From contig JAGMEL010000182.1 in assembly GCA_023128195.1 (NCBI GenBank), positions 1-7,271 on the forward strand: a stretch of 7,271 bases of DNA. The letters run 5' to 3'. The stretch comes from Caldifarciminota bacterium. Its GTDB lineage: Bacteria; Hydrothermota; Tepidihabitantia; SM23-42. The notes below the pieces were generated by a model. It was not told the origin of the DNA, searched no databases, and saw nothing but the letters and a program-made list of their open reading frames with translations. The number at the start of each line of letters is the position of its first letter. Position 1 is the first letter of the stretch. Of this stretch, positions 1 to 7,012 are shown piece by piece. Both the position numbers and the translations under genes were made by a program.

Positions 1-586
1 TAAATGCCTTTATTGCCTCATCATAATTAGCGAGAGCCAAATACTGTGCACCCAATACCCAGTACGCCATTGATAAAGACACTGCGCCTTTTTTAAGCTC
101 ATAGGCAAGCCGAAGATTCAATTTCGCTGCGTCCAGCCCTATAACCAGATCGGATCGGGATATGCTAATTCCTTTTTCATCCCATCCAGGCCAGGTATAT
201 GAAGCCAGGTTATATGAAATAATCTTTGCCATAAATTTCATTTGTACTGCCTTTTCCACATCGTCCTTTGCAATTTCCTGAGCCTTTATAAGGCAATATT
301 GAATCCCTGCCCTGGAAAAAACAATCACCTCAGTAAGCGCTTTTTCTTTCCAATAGAAATCATTAACAAGTTTTGAATATATCTTTGCCACTGTTTGTGG
401 TTCACCCTGGTCATTAATGTATTCTATTGCCTTAAATGTATCGTGCTCCTTAAGAAGCGTTTTTACTTTATTCAAAACCATTGCCCTGTCTTCAGTGTCC
501 TTTTGTTGACCCACTGCTTCCTGAATTGGAAAGATTATGCAAAGAATAAAAATAAGACAAAAACCTGCTCTCAATTTTTTCTTCAT
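1..586 (-). CDS. Secreted TPR-like protein, N-terminal part (runs off window)
   Basis: This reading frame is open from an ATG at 586-584 to the window edge, giving 195 codons with no stop, so the C-terminus is missing. The N-terminus MKKKLRAGFCLIFILCIIFP is a clear Sec signal peptide: three lysines, a hydrophobic core, then a probable cleavage near AVG-QQ around residue 26. There is no lipobox cysteine, so a periplasmic or secreted protein is expected. The mature part is helical and charged, and the last visible residues (AYWVLGAQYLALANYDEAIK) have the spacing of small and aromatic residues typical of a TPR repeat. The start is supported by AAGAGG at 598-593, six bases upstream, which lies in the last codons of the preceding lyase gene. 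Only three bases separate the two genes, so they are translationally coupled. I do not recognise a specific family and infer no enzymatic function; TPR proteins usually mediate protein-protein contacts. Confidence 0.8.
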   Translation of the reverse strand, partial: MKKKLRAGFCLIFILCIIFPIQEAVGQQKDTEDRAMVLNKVKTLLKEHDTFKAIEYINDQGEPQTVAKIYSKLVNDFYWKEKALTEVIVFSRAGIQYCLIKAQEIAKDDVEKAVQMKFMAKIISYNLASYTWPGWDEKGISISRSDLVIGLDAAKLNLRLAYELKKGAVSLSMAYWVLGAQYLALANYDEAIKAF

Positions 587-589
587 AAA

Positions 590-2080
590 TTACCTCTTAA
601 ACTCAAATTTTGCCTTGAAGTGTCTTAATGGAAGATCCCTGCCATATGTGACTTTTACTGGTGGAATCTGATGCCTGTACTCATATAAAATCTTTACAGA
701 CTCTGCACAGGATGCTAAATCTTGCTTCTCATACCTGAGTCGTGGAATAGCAAATCTCACAAAATTTACCTCAGAAGGAATTTCTCTCTTTGTGTTTTTA
801 TCAAAATACCCAAATGCAAAATAACCGAGTTCGCATGCTCTATGACCATAAGCAGCCAGAAGAAGAGCACACAATGCTATACCCCCAAAATCTCCAGGTT
901 TCATTTCTGTATCTTTAAAGAATCTATTCACATCTAAATAAACAGCATGTCCACCAATTGGCGTTAAAACAGGCACTCCTTGTTTATGAAGCTCCTCCCC
1001 AAATTCTTGTACTTGGTTTATTCTATATGTCAAATATTCCTGTTTAATAATTATTTTTAAACCTACTGAAAGTGCCATTATATCTCTTCCTGAAAGTCCG
1101 CCATATGTAGGATGTCCCTCTTTTACAATCTGGTAATTCGTGAGCATCTCCGAGCTGTCTGGATATTTCTTTATGAATAAACCATTATCTTTAAGAAAAA
1201 GCCCACCTCCCATATTTACAAGACCATCTTTTTTAAAACTTATGGTAAACCCATCTACGTGGGAAAACATCTCTTTAACAATTTTTTTTATTTCTGTGTC
1301 TGTATATCCTCTTTCGTATTTTTTTATAAACCATGCATTCTCGGCAAATCTGCATGCATCAAAAAAAAGTGGAACATTGTATTTATGAGCAAGTTCAGCA
1401 ACCTCCTCAATATTTTTCATTGAAACAGGCTGGGCACCAGCCGTATTATTTGTTATTGTTAGATATGCCAGTGGAATTTTGTCTGAAGACTTTTCCAGGA
1501 GTTTCTTGAATTCCTGTATATTCATATTACCTTTAAAATATGAATCTGACTTATCTCGTTTTAACTCAGAAGAAAAAAGATTTACGGCTTGAATCTTATT
1601 TATCTGTATATTGGCTTGTGTAGTATCAAAATGTCCATTACTTGGAATGATAAGGTCTGAACCTGTTTTTCCCAATAACGTAAAAAGGGCATCTTCGCAT
1701 GATCTCCCTTGATGAAAGATAAAAGCATTGGGTCTTCCAGACCCCGGTTTGTTAAAAAATTCTTCACCAAACGTTTCTCTGATTTGATCTATTAATAAAA
1801 AATAACCTCTATTTGAACCGTATGCCTCGTCTCCCAAATGCAATGCAGCCCATTGTTCATTAGTCATTGTTGTAACACCAGAATCAGACAAAAGATCGCA
1901 ACCAGTGATCATCTCTGAAGGAAAAAAGAAAACATTCAATCCCACACTTTGCAGCATTTTTGCCCGTTCTTCTGGCGAGAAAATACTTTTCAATTCCACT
2001 GAATGGTTAAAGTAAGGCCTTGGATGAATTGCAAGGTTTTTTTCTTCTGGAAGTTTTTTTATTAAATTTAATAATTTCAT
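590..2080 (-). CDS. tnaA: Tryptophanase-family PLP-dependent beta-eliminating lyase
   Basis: A 496-residue protein of the tryptophanase/tyrosine phenol-lyase family, cytosolic PLP enzymes that split tryptophan (or tyrosine) to indole (or phenol), pyruvate and ammonia. Visible landmarks, numbered from the chosen ATG: DSGVTT (76-81), DEAY with Tyr87, HQGR (123-126), FDTTQ (151-155), NNTAGAQPVS (211-220), DACRFAEN (241-248), and the PLP-lysine motif SFKKDG with Lys284 probably forming the Schiff base, followed by PTYGGLSGRD. Three positions favour tryptophanase: Asp152 where tyrosine phenol-lyase has Thr124, Leu418 where it has Arg381, and His487 in LRHF matching E. coli TnaA His463. The protein is about 25 residues longer than E. 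coli TnaA, mostly at the N-terminus and in loops. An in-frame TTG at 2104 would add eight residues and overlap the preceding gene by 17 bases. The ATG at 2080, seven bases after that gene's stop, is preferred, but neither has a good ribosome binding site, so reinitiation is likely. Beta-elimination from another amino acid remains possible. Confidence 0.85.
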   Translation of the reverse strand: MKLLNLIKKLPEEKNLAIHPRPYFNHSVELKSIFSPEERAKMLQSVGLNVFFFPSEMITGCDLLSDSGVTTMTNEQWAALHLGDEAYGSNRGYFLLIDQIRETFGEEFFNKPGSGRPNAFIFHQGRSCEDALFTLLGKTGSDLIIPSNGHFDTTQANIQINKIQAVNLFSSELKRDKSDSYFKGNMNIQEFKKLLEKSSDKIPLAYLTITNNTAGAQPVSMKNIEEVAELAHKYNVPLFFDACRFAENAWFIKKYERGYTDTEIKKIVKEMFSHVDGFTISFKKDGLVNMGGGLFLKDNGLFIKKYPDSSEMLTNYQIVKEGHPTYGGLSGRDIMALSVGLKIIIKQEYLTYRINQVQEFGEELHKQGVPVLTPIGGHAVYLDVNRFFKDTEMKPGDFGGIALCALLLAAYGHRACELGYFAFGYFDKNTKREIPSEVNFVRFAIPRLRYEKQDLASCAESVKILYEYRHQIPPVKVTYGRDLPLRHFKAKFEFKR

Positions 2081-2087
2081 ATAACAA

Positions 2088-3275
2088 TCAATCAAGTGAT
2101 TCAACTAGTATTTCAGCAATATCCATTACCTGAATATTTACATCCATCGATTTTATTGTCTCCTCAAACATCTGCAAACAGTAAGGACAGGCAACCGCAA
2201 TAACCTCAGCACCAGTATCCAATAATTGTTTAATACGGATATCAGCTATTCGTTCACCCTTTAGCCAGTCAATCCATAACCCCCCACTCCCGGCACCGCA
2301 ACAAAGAGCTAGATTACGAGAAAAATCCTCCACTTCTACTAAACTCAATCCGGGAATGCTCATGAGAACTTTCCTCGGCTCTTCATAGATATTATTTTGA
2401 CGCCCGAGTGTACACGGGTCATGATACACAACCTTTTTATTGAACTGATTATTAGGAGTAATCTTACCTGCGTCAATAAGATGGGCAAAATATTGCGTTG
2501 TATGAAGAACTTCAAAATTCGCGCCCAGCTCGGCATAGTCTTTTTTAAATGCAGTGTAGCAATGAGGAGATGTTGCCAGAATTTTTTTAACAACAGATTC
2601 TTTAAACTTTGCAATATTTGCCTTTGCTACATCACCAAATACCTGTTCGGCTCCGACCCTCCTGATCGCCTCACCACAACAATTTTCCTCTATACCAAGA
2701 ATGCCAAATGAAACACCACCCGTCTCAAGGATCTTTGCAGTAGCTTGAGCTACTTTCTGAATCCTTGTATCATAAGATGGAATACAACATGGGAAATAAA
2801 GAAATTCCATATCTCTGCTAAATTGCGGAACATTCAAATCCTTTGCCCAATCTGCTCTCTTTTCCCTTGGTTCACCCAATGGATTTCCGACATTTTTAAT
2901 TTTCAAAACAATAGATTTCAAAGTCTCAGGATAGGAACCAAAATCAACTAAAATTCTGCGTGCTGCCCTGAGTATATTGGGGATATTAATACCATGGGGA
3001 CATTGATCAACACATGCCTCGCATCCAACACAACGGTATATCTTATCGACCTCTTTTGCTAATTCTTCTTTTTCCTCACTACTTGCTACTGTTCCTAATG
3101 CTGTCTCTACAGGAAACCGGAACACAGGAAAATCATATGTGCCTACCTGAAACCAGGGGCAGATACTGGCGCACTTACCGCACTGTATACATTTATATAT
3201 ATCCTCGGCACCCTCGTCTATCAGGGCATCTCTGATTTCCGTATTTATTTCAGTAACCAAACTCTTTTTATTCAA
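2088..3275 (-). CDS. HdrD-like (fused HdrC-HdrB) iron-sulfur oxidoreductase subunit
   Basis: A 395-residue soluble iron-sulfur protein. The N-terminal part resembles HdrC, with two [4Fe-4S] ferredoxin motifs: Cys29/32/35/39 and Cys82/85/88/92 (the latter ending CPHG). The C-terminal part resembles HdrB, with two CCG domains: Cys163-Cys164, NCCG at 198-201 and SPHC at 236-239; then Cys288, LCCG at 324-327 and CPYC at 363-366. In known HdrB/HdrD proteins such CCG motifs bind special iron-sulfur clusters where electron pairs reach a disulfide or other acceptor. The first CCG domain has Ser236 in place of the first cysteine of the final CxxC, while the second is complete. No membrane segment is visible. 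The start is TTG at 3275-3273, six bases after GGAGG (3286-3282), which sits inside the end of the HdrA gene; the two genes overlap by 8 bases. It probably partners HdrA and EtfAB. GlpC- or LutA/LldE-like roles are alternatives, but the adjacent HdrA favours the Hdr assignment. The physiological acceptor cannot be read from sequence. Confidence 0.88.
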   Translation of the reverse strand: MNKKSLVTEINTEIRDALIDEGAEDIYKCIQCGKCASICPWFQVGTYDFPVFRFPVETALGTVASSEEKEELAKEVDKIYRCVGCEACVDQCPHGINIPNILRAARRILVDFGSYPETLKSIVLKIKNVGNPLGEPREKRADWAKDLNVPQFSRDMEFLYFPCCIPSYDTRIQKVAQATAKILETGGVSFGILGIEENCCGEAIRRVGAEQVFGDVAKANIAKFKESVVKKILATSPHCYTAFKKDYAELGANFEVLHTTQYFAHLIDAGKITPNNQFNKKVVYHDPCTLGRQNNIYEEPRKVLMSIPGLSLVEVEDFSRNLALCCGAGSGGLWIDWLKGERIADIRIKQLLDTGAEVIAVACPYCLQMFEETIKSMDVNIQVMDIAEILVESLD

Positions 3276-5220
3276 AGATTACCTCCACCATTTTAAGTAT
3301 CTGTTGATCCTTAAAGTTCTTCTGTTGGGTTGCACCACTTGGACAGGCTGCTATGCAAGCACCACACCCTTTACACAGTGCCTCATTCACCGTCACAATA
3401 TTTTTTTCCTCGACAAATTCTCGCGCCTCGTATGGGCAGGTATCAATACAGAGTTTACAGGCACTACACAACTCTTCATCTACCGCAGCAATCATCGGTT
3501 CAATCTGAAGTTCCTTTTGTGAAAACATCTCCAAAACCTTTGAGGCAGCACCTGATGCCTGTGCAACGGTCTCAGGAATGTCTTTTGGCGATTGTGCACA
3601 ACCCGCAAGGTAGAAACCAGAAACCAGGGATTCAACAGGCCGCAGTTTGGGATGTGCTTCAGTAAAGAAACCGTAAATATCTACCTGTATCCTCAACTTC
3701 CTGGCGAGCTCGATCGCTTCAGCAGAAGGGACAATCGCCATAGAGAGAACAATCATATCACATTTGACACGAAGCTGCCTGCCGGTCACTGTATCAATGC
3801 TCCAGATAACAAGTTCATCACCATCTTTAATAATCCTTGAAGGTTTTCCTTTGACATACAGTATCTTTGCTTCTTGCTTAGCCCTTAGAACAAATTCTTC
3901 GTAACCCTTGCCTGCTGTTCTGACATCGATATTAAAAACAATAGCCTCACCATCAGACACATGTTCTTTGTAAAGGAGTGCATGTTTGGCATTATACATA
4001 CAGCATACCTTTGAACAATAAGGAAAATGGTGCTCTGGGTCGCGTGATCCAACGCAACAAATAAAGGCAACTCTCTTTGGCTCATTATTGTCAGAGGGCC
4101 TTCTTATTTGCCCCTCAGTCGGGCCTGATGCCGAAAGCAACCTTTCGAATTGCAGTCCATTGATCACGTCTTTGTACTTACCAGTACCGTATTCTGGAAT
4201 TTTCTCTACGGGGTAAAGTTCATATCCTGTGGCAACAATTATCGCTCCGATTTCTTCTTCAATAATTTCATCTTTCTGTTCAAAATCTACAGCTTGTGGC
4301 GGACAGATAATTTGGCACACACGACATTTTCCGTCTTTCAAAAAATAGGTACAATGTTCTTTATCAATAATCGGCTTATTAGGAACTGCCTGCGGAAAAG
4401 GTGTAAATATTGCCTTTCTCTTATCCAGCCCTTGATTAAATTCGGAATCTACTTTAACCGGACATTTTTCATAACAGAGACCGCAACCTGTGCATTTACT
4501 GTTATCAATAAATGACGCCCTTTTTCTTATCTTTACTTTGAAGTTTCCAACATTACCAGATAACTGCTCCACTTCTGAATAGGTCAGTAATTTAATACGT
4601 GGATGTTGAGCAATCTCGACCATCTTTGGCGTTAAAATACATTGAGAGCAGTCCAGTGTTGGAAAGGTCTCTGATAACTGTGCCATATGACCACCTATTG
4701 ACGGACTTTTCTCAACCAGTACTACTTCATAACCAGAATTAGCAATATCTAAAGATGCCTGTATACCTGCGATACCTGCACCGATTACCAATGCCCGTGG
4801 ATTTACTGGAATTTTTATTGGTGTAAGAGGATTATTCTGTTTTGCTTTTTCTACAATTACTTTTATAATCTTCATTGCCTTTTGTGTAGCCTGATTTACA
4901 TCACTGTGGGGCCAACTGCATTGCTCCCGAATATTTGCAATTTCCAGAAGATAAGGATTTAAACCTATCGCCTGCGCAGCACGACGAAATGTTGTTTCGT
5001 GTAAAGAAGGGCTACAAGCTGCAACTACAATGCCTTCAAGTTTGTTTTCTTTTATCTTCTCTTTTATCAAATTCTGCCCAGGGTCAGAACACATATATTT
5101 ATAATCCTCGCAAAAAACCACTCCAGGATATTTGCTAATATCCTCCATCACCCTATTGATATCCACAGTCCCGCTAATATTACGACCGCAATGGCAGATA
5201 AATACACCGATTCTCTTCAT
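3268..5220 (-). CDS. hdrA: HdrA-like FAD and iron-sulfur subunit (heterodisulfide reductase A family)
   Basis: A full-length 650-residue HdrA-type protein, the flavin subunit that in methanogens and many anaerobic bacteria gathers or splits electrons between ferredoxin and a second acceptor. Domains in order: the HdrA N-terminal region starting MKRIGVFICHCGRNISG (Cys9, Cys11) with Cys37, Cys44, Cys69 and Cys101; the FAD-binding fold with GAGIAG at 147-152; CSQC at 191-194; a ferredoxin motif Cys243/246/249/253; a second cysteine group Cys290/299/302/306; the family motif CC-GSRD at 388-394 and YCSKVCC at 401-407; a second part of the flavin fold ending near FYLAGCAQSPKD (546-557); and a C-terminal two-cluster ferredoxin, Cys585/588/591/595 and Cys616/619/622/626. 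All expected cysteines appear present and no selenocysteine codon is seen. The gene starts three bases after the etfA stop. Its only Shine-Dalgarno candidate, GGAG at 5239-5236, is 15 bases from the ATG, so translation probably depends on coupling to etfA. The HdrD-like partner follows with an 8-base overlap. Confidence 0.95.
   Translation of the reverse strand: MKRIGVFICHCGRNISGTVDINRVMEDISKYPGVVFCEDYKYMCSDPGQNLIKEKIKENKLEGIVVAACSPSLHETTFRRAAQAIGLNPYLLEIANIREQCSWPHSDVNQATQKAMKIIKVIVEKAKQNNPLTPIKIPVNPRALVIGAGIAGIQASLDIANSGYEVVLVEKSPSIGGHMAQLSETFPTLDCSQCILTPKMVEIAQHPRIKLLTYSEVEQLSGNVGNFKVKIRKRASFIDNSKCTGCGLCYEKCPVKVDSEFNQGLDKRKAIFTPFPQAVPNKPIIDKEHCTYFLKDGKCRVCQIICPPQAVDFEQKDEIIEEEIGAIIVATGYELYPVEKIPEYGTGKYKDVINGLQFERLLSASGPTEGQIRRPSDNNEPKRVAFICCVGSRDPEHHFPYCSKVCCMYNAKHALLYKEHVSDGEAIVFNIDVRTAGKGYEEFVLRAKQEAKILYVKGKPSRIIKDGDELVIWSIDTVTGRQLRVKCDMIVLSMAIVPSAEAIELARKLRIQVDIYGFFTEAHPKLRPVESLVSGFYLAGCAQSPKDIPETVAQASGAASKVLEMFSQKELQIEPMIAAVDEELCSACKLCIDTCPYEAREFVEEKNIVTVNEALCKGCGACIAACPSGATQQKNFKDQQILKMVEVIFE
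3282..3286 (-). promoter_or_regulatory. Ribosome binding site of the HdrD-like gene, inside the hdrA 3' end
   Basis: GGAGG, six bases before the TTG at 3275, is part of the codons for Val-Glu-Val near the HdrA C-terminus. It supports the TTG start and shows that the two genes are translationally linked. Confidence 0.85.
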
Positions 5221-5223
5221 GAA

Positions 5224-6198
5224 TTATTGCTTCATCTCCATTATCTTGTTTTTAAGTAATGGAACAAGCTTAAATAGATCATCGACTATTCCATAATCAG
5301 CTTCGTTAAATATCGGTGCGTTGGGATCTTTATTAACTGCAATTATTAAGTCCGAGTTTTTCATTCCTGTAATATGTTGAAATGCACCGGAAATACCTAA
5401 TGCAATATATAATTTTGGCTTCACTGTTTTTCCCGAAGAACCAACCTGTCTATCTTTTGGTAACCAACCAGCATCGACAACAGGTCTTGAGCAGGCAAGC
5501 ACGCCACCTATAGCGTCAGCAAAATCTTCAATAATCGACATATTAGCCTTTTCCCTAACGCCCCTGCCTATACCAATAATAATATCGGCTTTTGTAATAT
5601 CTACCTCACCAATTGCTGCTTCAATGTATTCAATAAATTTTCGATAATCTGGTTCATCCTTTACCGGCGATTCGATCTTTTCAACCTCAGCGCTTAAATT
5701 ACTTCCCCCACCCGGGAAACAACCACTTCTTAATGTCAACATATACGAAGGATTATCGCGCAGTAAAACCCGGGTGTTTAATTTACCATCATATACCTGG
5801 CGTATAACCTTAAGTTTATTATCTGCAATCTCAATATCCAGACAATCTGTGGTAAATGGCATATCCATTTGTGAAGCGAGTGCCGGGCATAGATCCATAC
5901 CACATGCAGTATGAGCAATCAGTGTCAGCATGGGATTATAATTTTTTACAATTTCCGAAAGGGCAATTTGATATGTCTCGGAGTTAAACTTTTCAAAGAG
6001 TTCATTATCAATAACCAAAAGGCGGTGTGCCTCTGTTTTCAGTTTCTCAATCAGTCCCTCTGTATTATATCCGAGAAGCACTGCTGTTAGCTTTGTGCTT
6101 TGTTGCTCAGCAAGTTTTCTACCACAGGCTAAAAGTTCATATGTAATATCTCTAATTACACCCTGTCGGTGTTCCACTAATGCAAAAATCTCCGCCAT
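5224..6198 (-). CDS. etfA: Electron transfer flavoprotein, alpha subunit
   Basis: A 324-residue EtfA (FixB) subunit, which with EtfB forms the soluble FAD protein that accepts electrons from acyl-CoA dehydrogenases. The N-terminal Rossmann-like domain begins MAEIFALVEHRQG and contains LIAHTACGMDL around 93-103. The C-terminal FAD domain shows GIGRGV (209-214), SRPVVDAGW (237-245), QVGSSGKTVKPKLYIALGIS (251-270), GAFQH (271-275) and DPNAPIFNEADYG (291-303), the standard EtfA signature. Length is normal, and there is no extra N-terminal ferredoxin domain as found in some EtfA proteins. Two ATG codons lie in tandem (6201 and 6198). GGAGG at 6207-6203 is one base from the first and four from the second, so the second is preferred. 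The etfB stop codon directly precedes this ribosome binding site, leaving nine bases between the genes. Whether this Etf is a bifurcating or a simple electron carrier type cannot be decided by eye. Confidence 0.95.
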   Translation of the reverse strand: MAEIFALVEHRQGVIRDITYELLACGRKLAEQQSTKLTAVLLGYNTEGLIEKLKTEAHRLLVIDNELFEKFNSETYQIALSEIVKNYNPMLTLIAHTACGMDLCPALASQMDMPFTTDCLDIEIADNKLKVIRQVYDGKLNTRVLLRDNPSYMLTLRSGCFPGGGSNLSAEVEKIESPVKDEPDYRKFIEYIEAAIGEVDITKADIIIGIGRGVREKANMSIIEDFADAIGGVLACSRPVVDAGWLPKDRQVGSSGKTVKPKLYIALGISGAFQHITGMKNSDLIIAVNKDPNAPIFNEADYGIVDDLFKLVPLLKNKIMEMKQ

Positions 6199-6207
6199 CA
6201 TTCCTCC

Positions 6208-6981
6208 TTAAAGTAATCCTTTTTCTTTTATTATGCCTGTTAGTTTAGTAGAAATTTCATCCATGCTGCCACTGAGAATCTCTGCACGTTTACCAACAGG
6301 TGGAATAAAGAGTTCTTCAAGATTTGAATTCAGGGTAATTTTTTCTGCAGAAATTTCATCCCTACCCACAACCTTTATCTCTTTTTTCGCTGCCCTTCTT
6401 ATGGCAATGAGCGAAGCGTAGCGCGGTTCGTTTATGCCAGTCTGGACTGCAAACAGTGCCGGCAGATTGATTTCAAGGTGCTCCAGTAATCCGCCTTCAA
6501 GCTCCCGGTGCACGTGCGCTTTATTATCAACGAAATCCATTTTTGTAACGAGAGTCGCGTGTGGAATACCAGCAAGTTCGGCAAGTATAACACCCACCTG
6601 AGAATAATAATCGTCGGTAGCTATACACCCGGTAAATATCACATCATACTTTAAATCTTTTATCACTTCTTTTAAAATTGCAGCGGTTTTATAGCCATCG
6701 AGTTCACCAAAATCCTCTGCCTTTATCCTGATCGCACTATCAGCACCTTTAGCCAGGGCAATACGCAGTGTATCATCAGTTTCAGCAGCACCTAAAGATA
6801 CTGCAGTCAATGTACCGCTGAATTTCTCTTTTAGAAGAATTGCCTCTTCAAGTGCATATGTGTCTGACTCGTTCAGGTCAAATGTTAAATGATCCTTTAT
6901 TATATCCTTACCAGAAGAGTCTATCTTAACCTCTGCCTCAGCAGTCTGCGCAACCCTTTTTATACAAACTATGATATCCAA
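6208..6981 (-). CDS. etfB: Electron transfer flavoprotein, beta subunit
   Basis: A 257-residue EtfB (FixA) subunit, partner of the EtfA encoded just downstream. It starts MDIIVCIKRVAQTAEAEVKI, the classic EtfB N-terminus, and carries DLNESDTYALEEA (35-47), FTGCIATDDYYSQVG (116-130), HRELEGG (158-164) and the family hallmark NEPRYASL (184-191) followed by a basic helix. Length fits the family. The start is a TTG at 6981-6979: it has an excellent ribosome binding site, AGGAAGGAGG (6996-6987), five bases away, and gives exactly the expected N-terminus. An in-frame ATG further upstream at 7167 would add 62 residues encoded by the hairpin repeats, which have no resemblance to an Etf domain. The gene lies 255 bases downstream of a probable acyl-CoA dehydrogenase, its usual electron donor, and the repeat cluster forms its leader. 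Confidence 0.95.
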   Translation of the reverse strand: MDIIVCIKRVAQTAEAEVKIDSSGKDIIKDHLTFDLNESDTYALEEAILLKEKFSGTLTAVSLGAAETDDTLRIALAKGADSAIRIKAEDFGELDGYKTAAILKEVIKDLKYDVIFTGCIATDDYYSQVGVILAELAGIPHATLVTKMDFVDNKAHVHRELEGGLLEHLEINLPALFAVQTGINEPRYASLIAIRRAAKKEIKVVGRDEISAEKITLNSNLEELFIPPVGKRAEILSGSMDEISTKLTGIIKEKGLL

Positions 6982-6986
6982 AATAA

Positions 6987-6996
6987 CCTCCTTCCT
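6987..6996 (-). promoter_or_regulatory. Ribosome binding site of etfB (decides the TTG start)
   Basis: AGGAAGGAGG lies five bases upstream of the TTG at 6981. It is the strongest Shine-Dalgarno sequence in the window and fixes the unusual start codon in preference to the ATG within the repeats. Confidence 0.9.
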
Positions 6997-7012
6997 AAAA
7001 AAATGCAGTATC
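6997..7012 (-). promoter_or_regulatory. Possible attenuator: repeat arm plus T-tract just before the etfB ribosome binding site
   Basis: In the transcript direction the last repeat copy reads GATACTGC (7012-7005), followed by ATTTTTTT (7004-6997) and then immediately by the etfB ribosome binding site. GATACTGC is exactly complementary to GCAGTATC at 7190-7183 upstream in the same transcript. If those arms paired, an 8-bp stem followed by a U-run would resemble an intrinsic terminator. The arms are far apart, and three other GATACTGC copies compete for the same partner, so this is a structural possibility only. Confidence 0.25.

Noticed and set aside
395..628. Plus-strand open frames across the window, such as 395-628, 2397-2711, 4150-4515 and 6889-7173
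   Set aside because: All lie opposite well-recognised minus-strand genes or the repeats, show no family motifs and have low-complexity, cysteine- and phenylalanine-rich translations typical of antisense frames.
590..2080. Assignment of the lyase as tyrosine phenol-lyase
   Set aside because: The residues matching Thr124, Arg381 and Phe448 of tyrosine phenol-lyase are Asp, Leu and His here, as expected for tryptophanase or a relative.
2081..2104. TTG at 2104 as start of the tryptophanase-like gene
   Set aside because: It lies within the preceding gene with no ribosome binding site, and the eight added residues have no family similarity; the ATG at 2080 is closer to family length. The choice is not certain.
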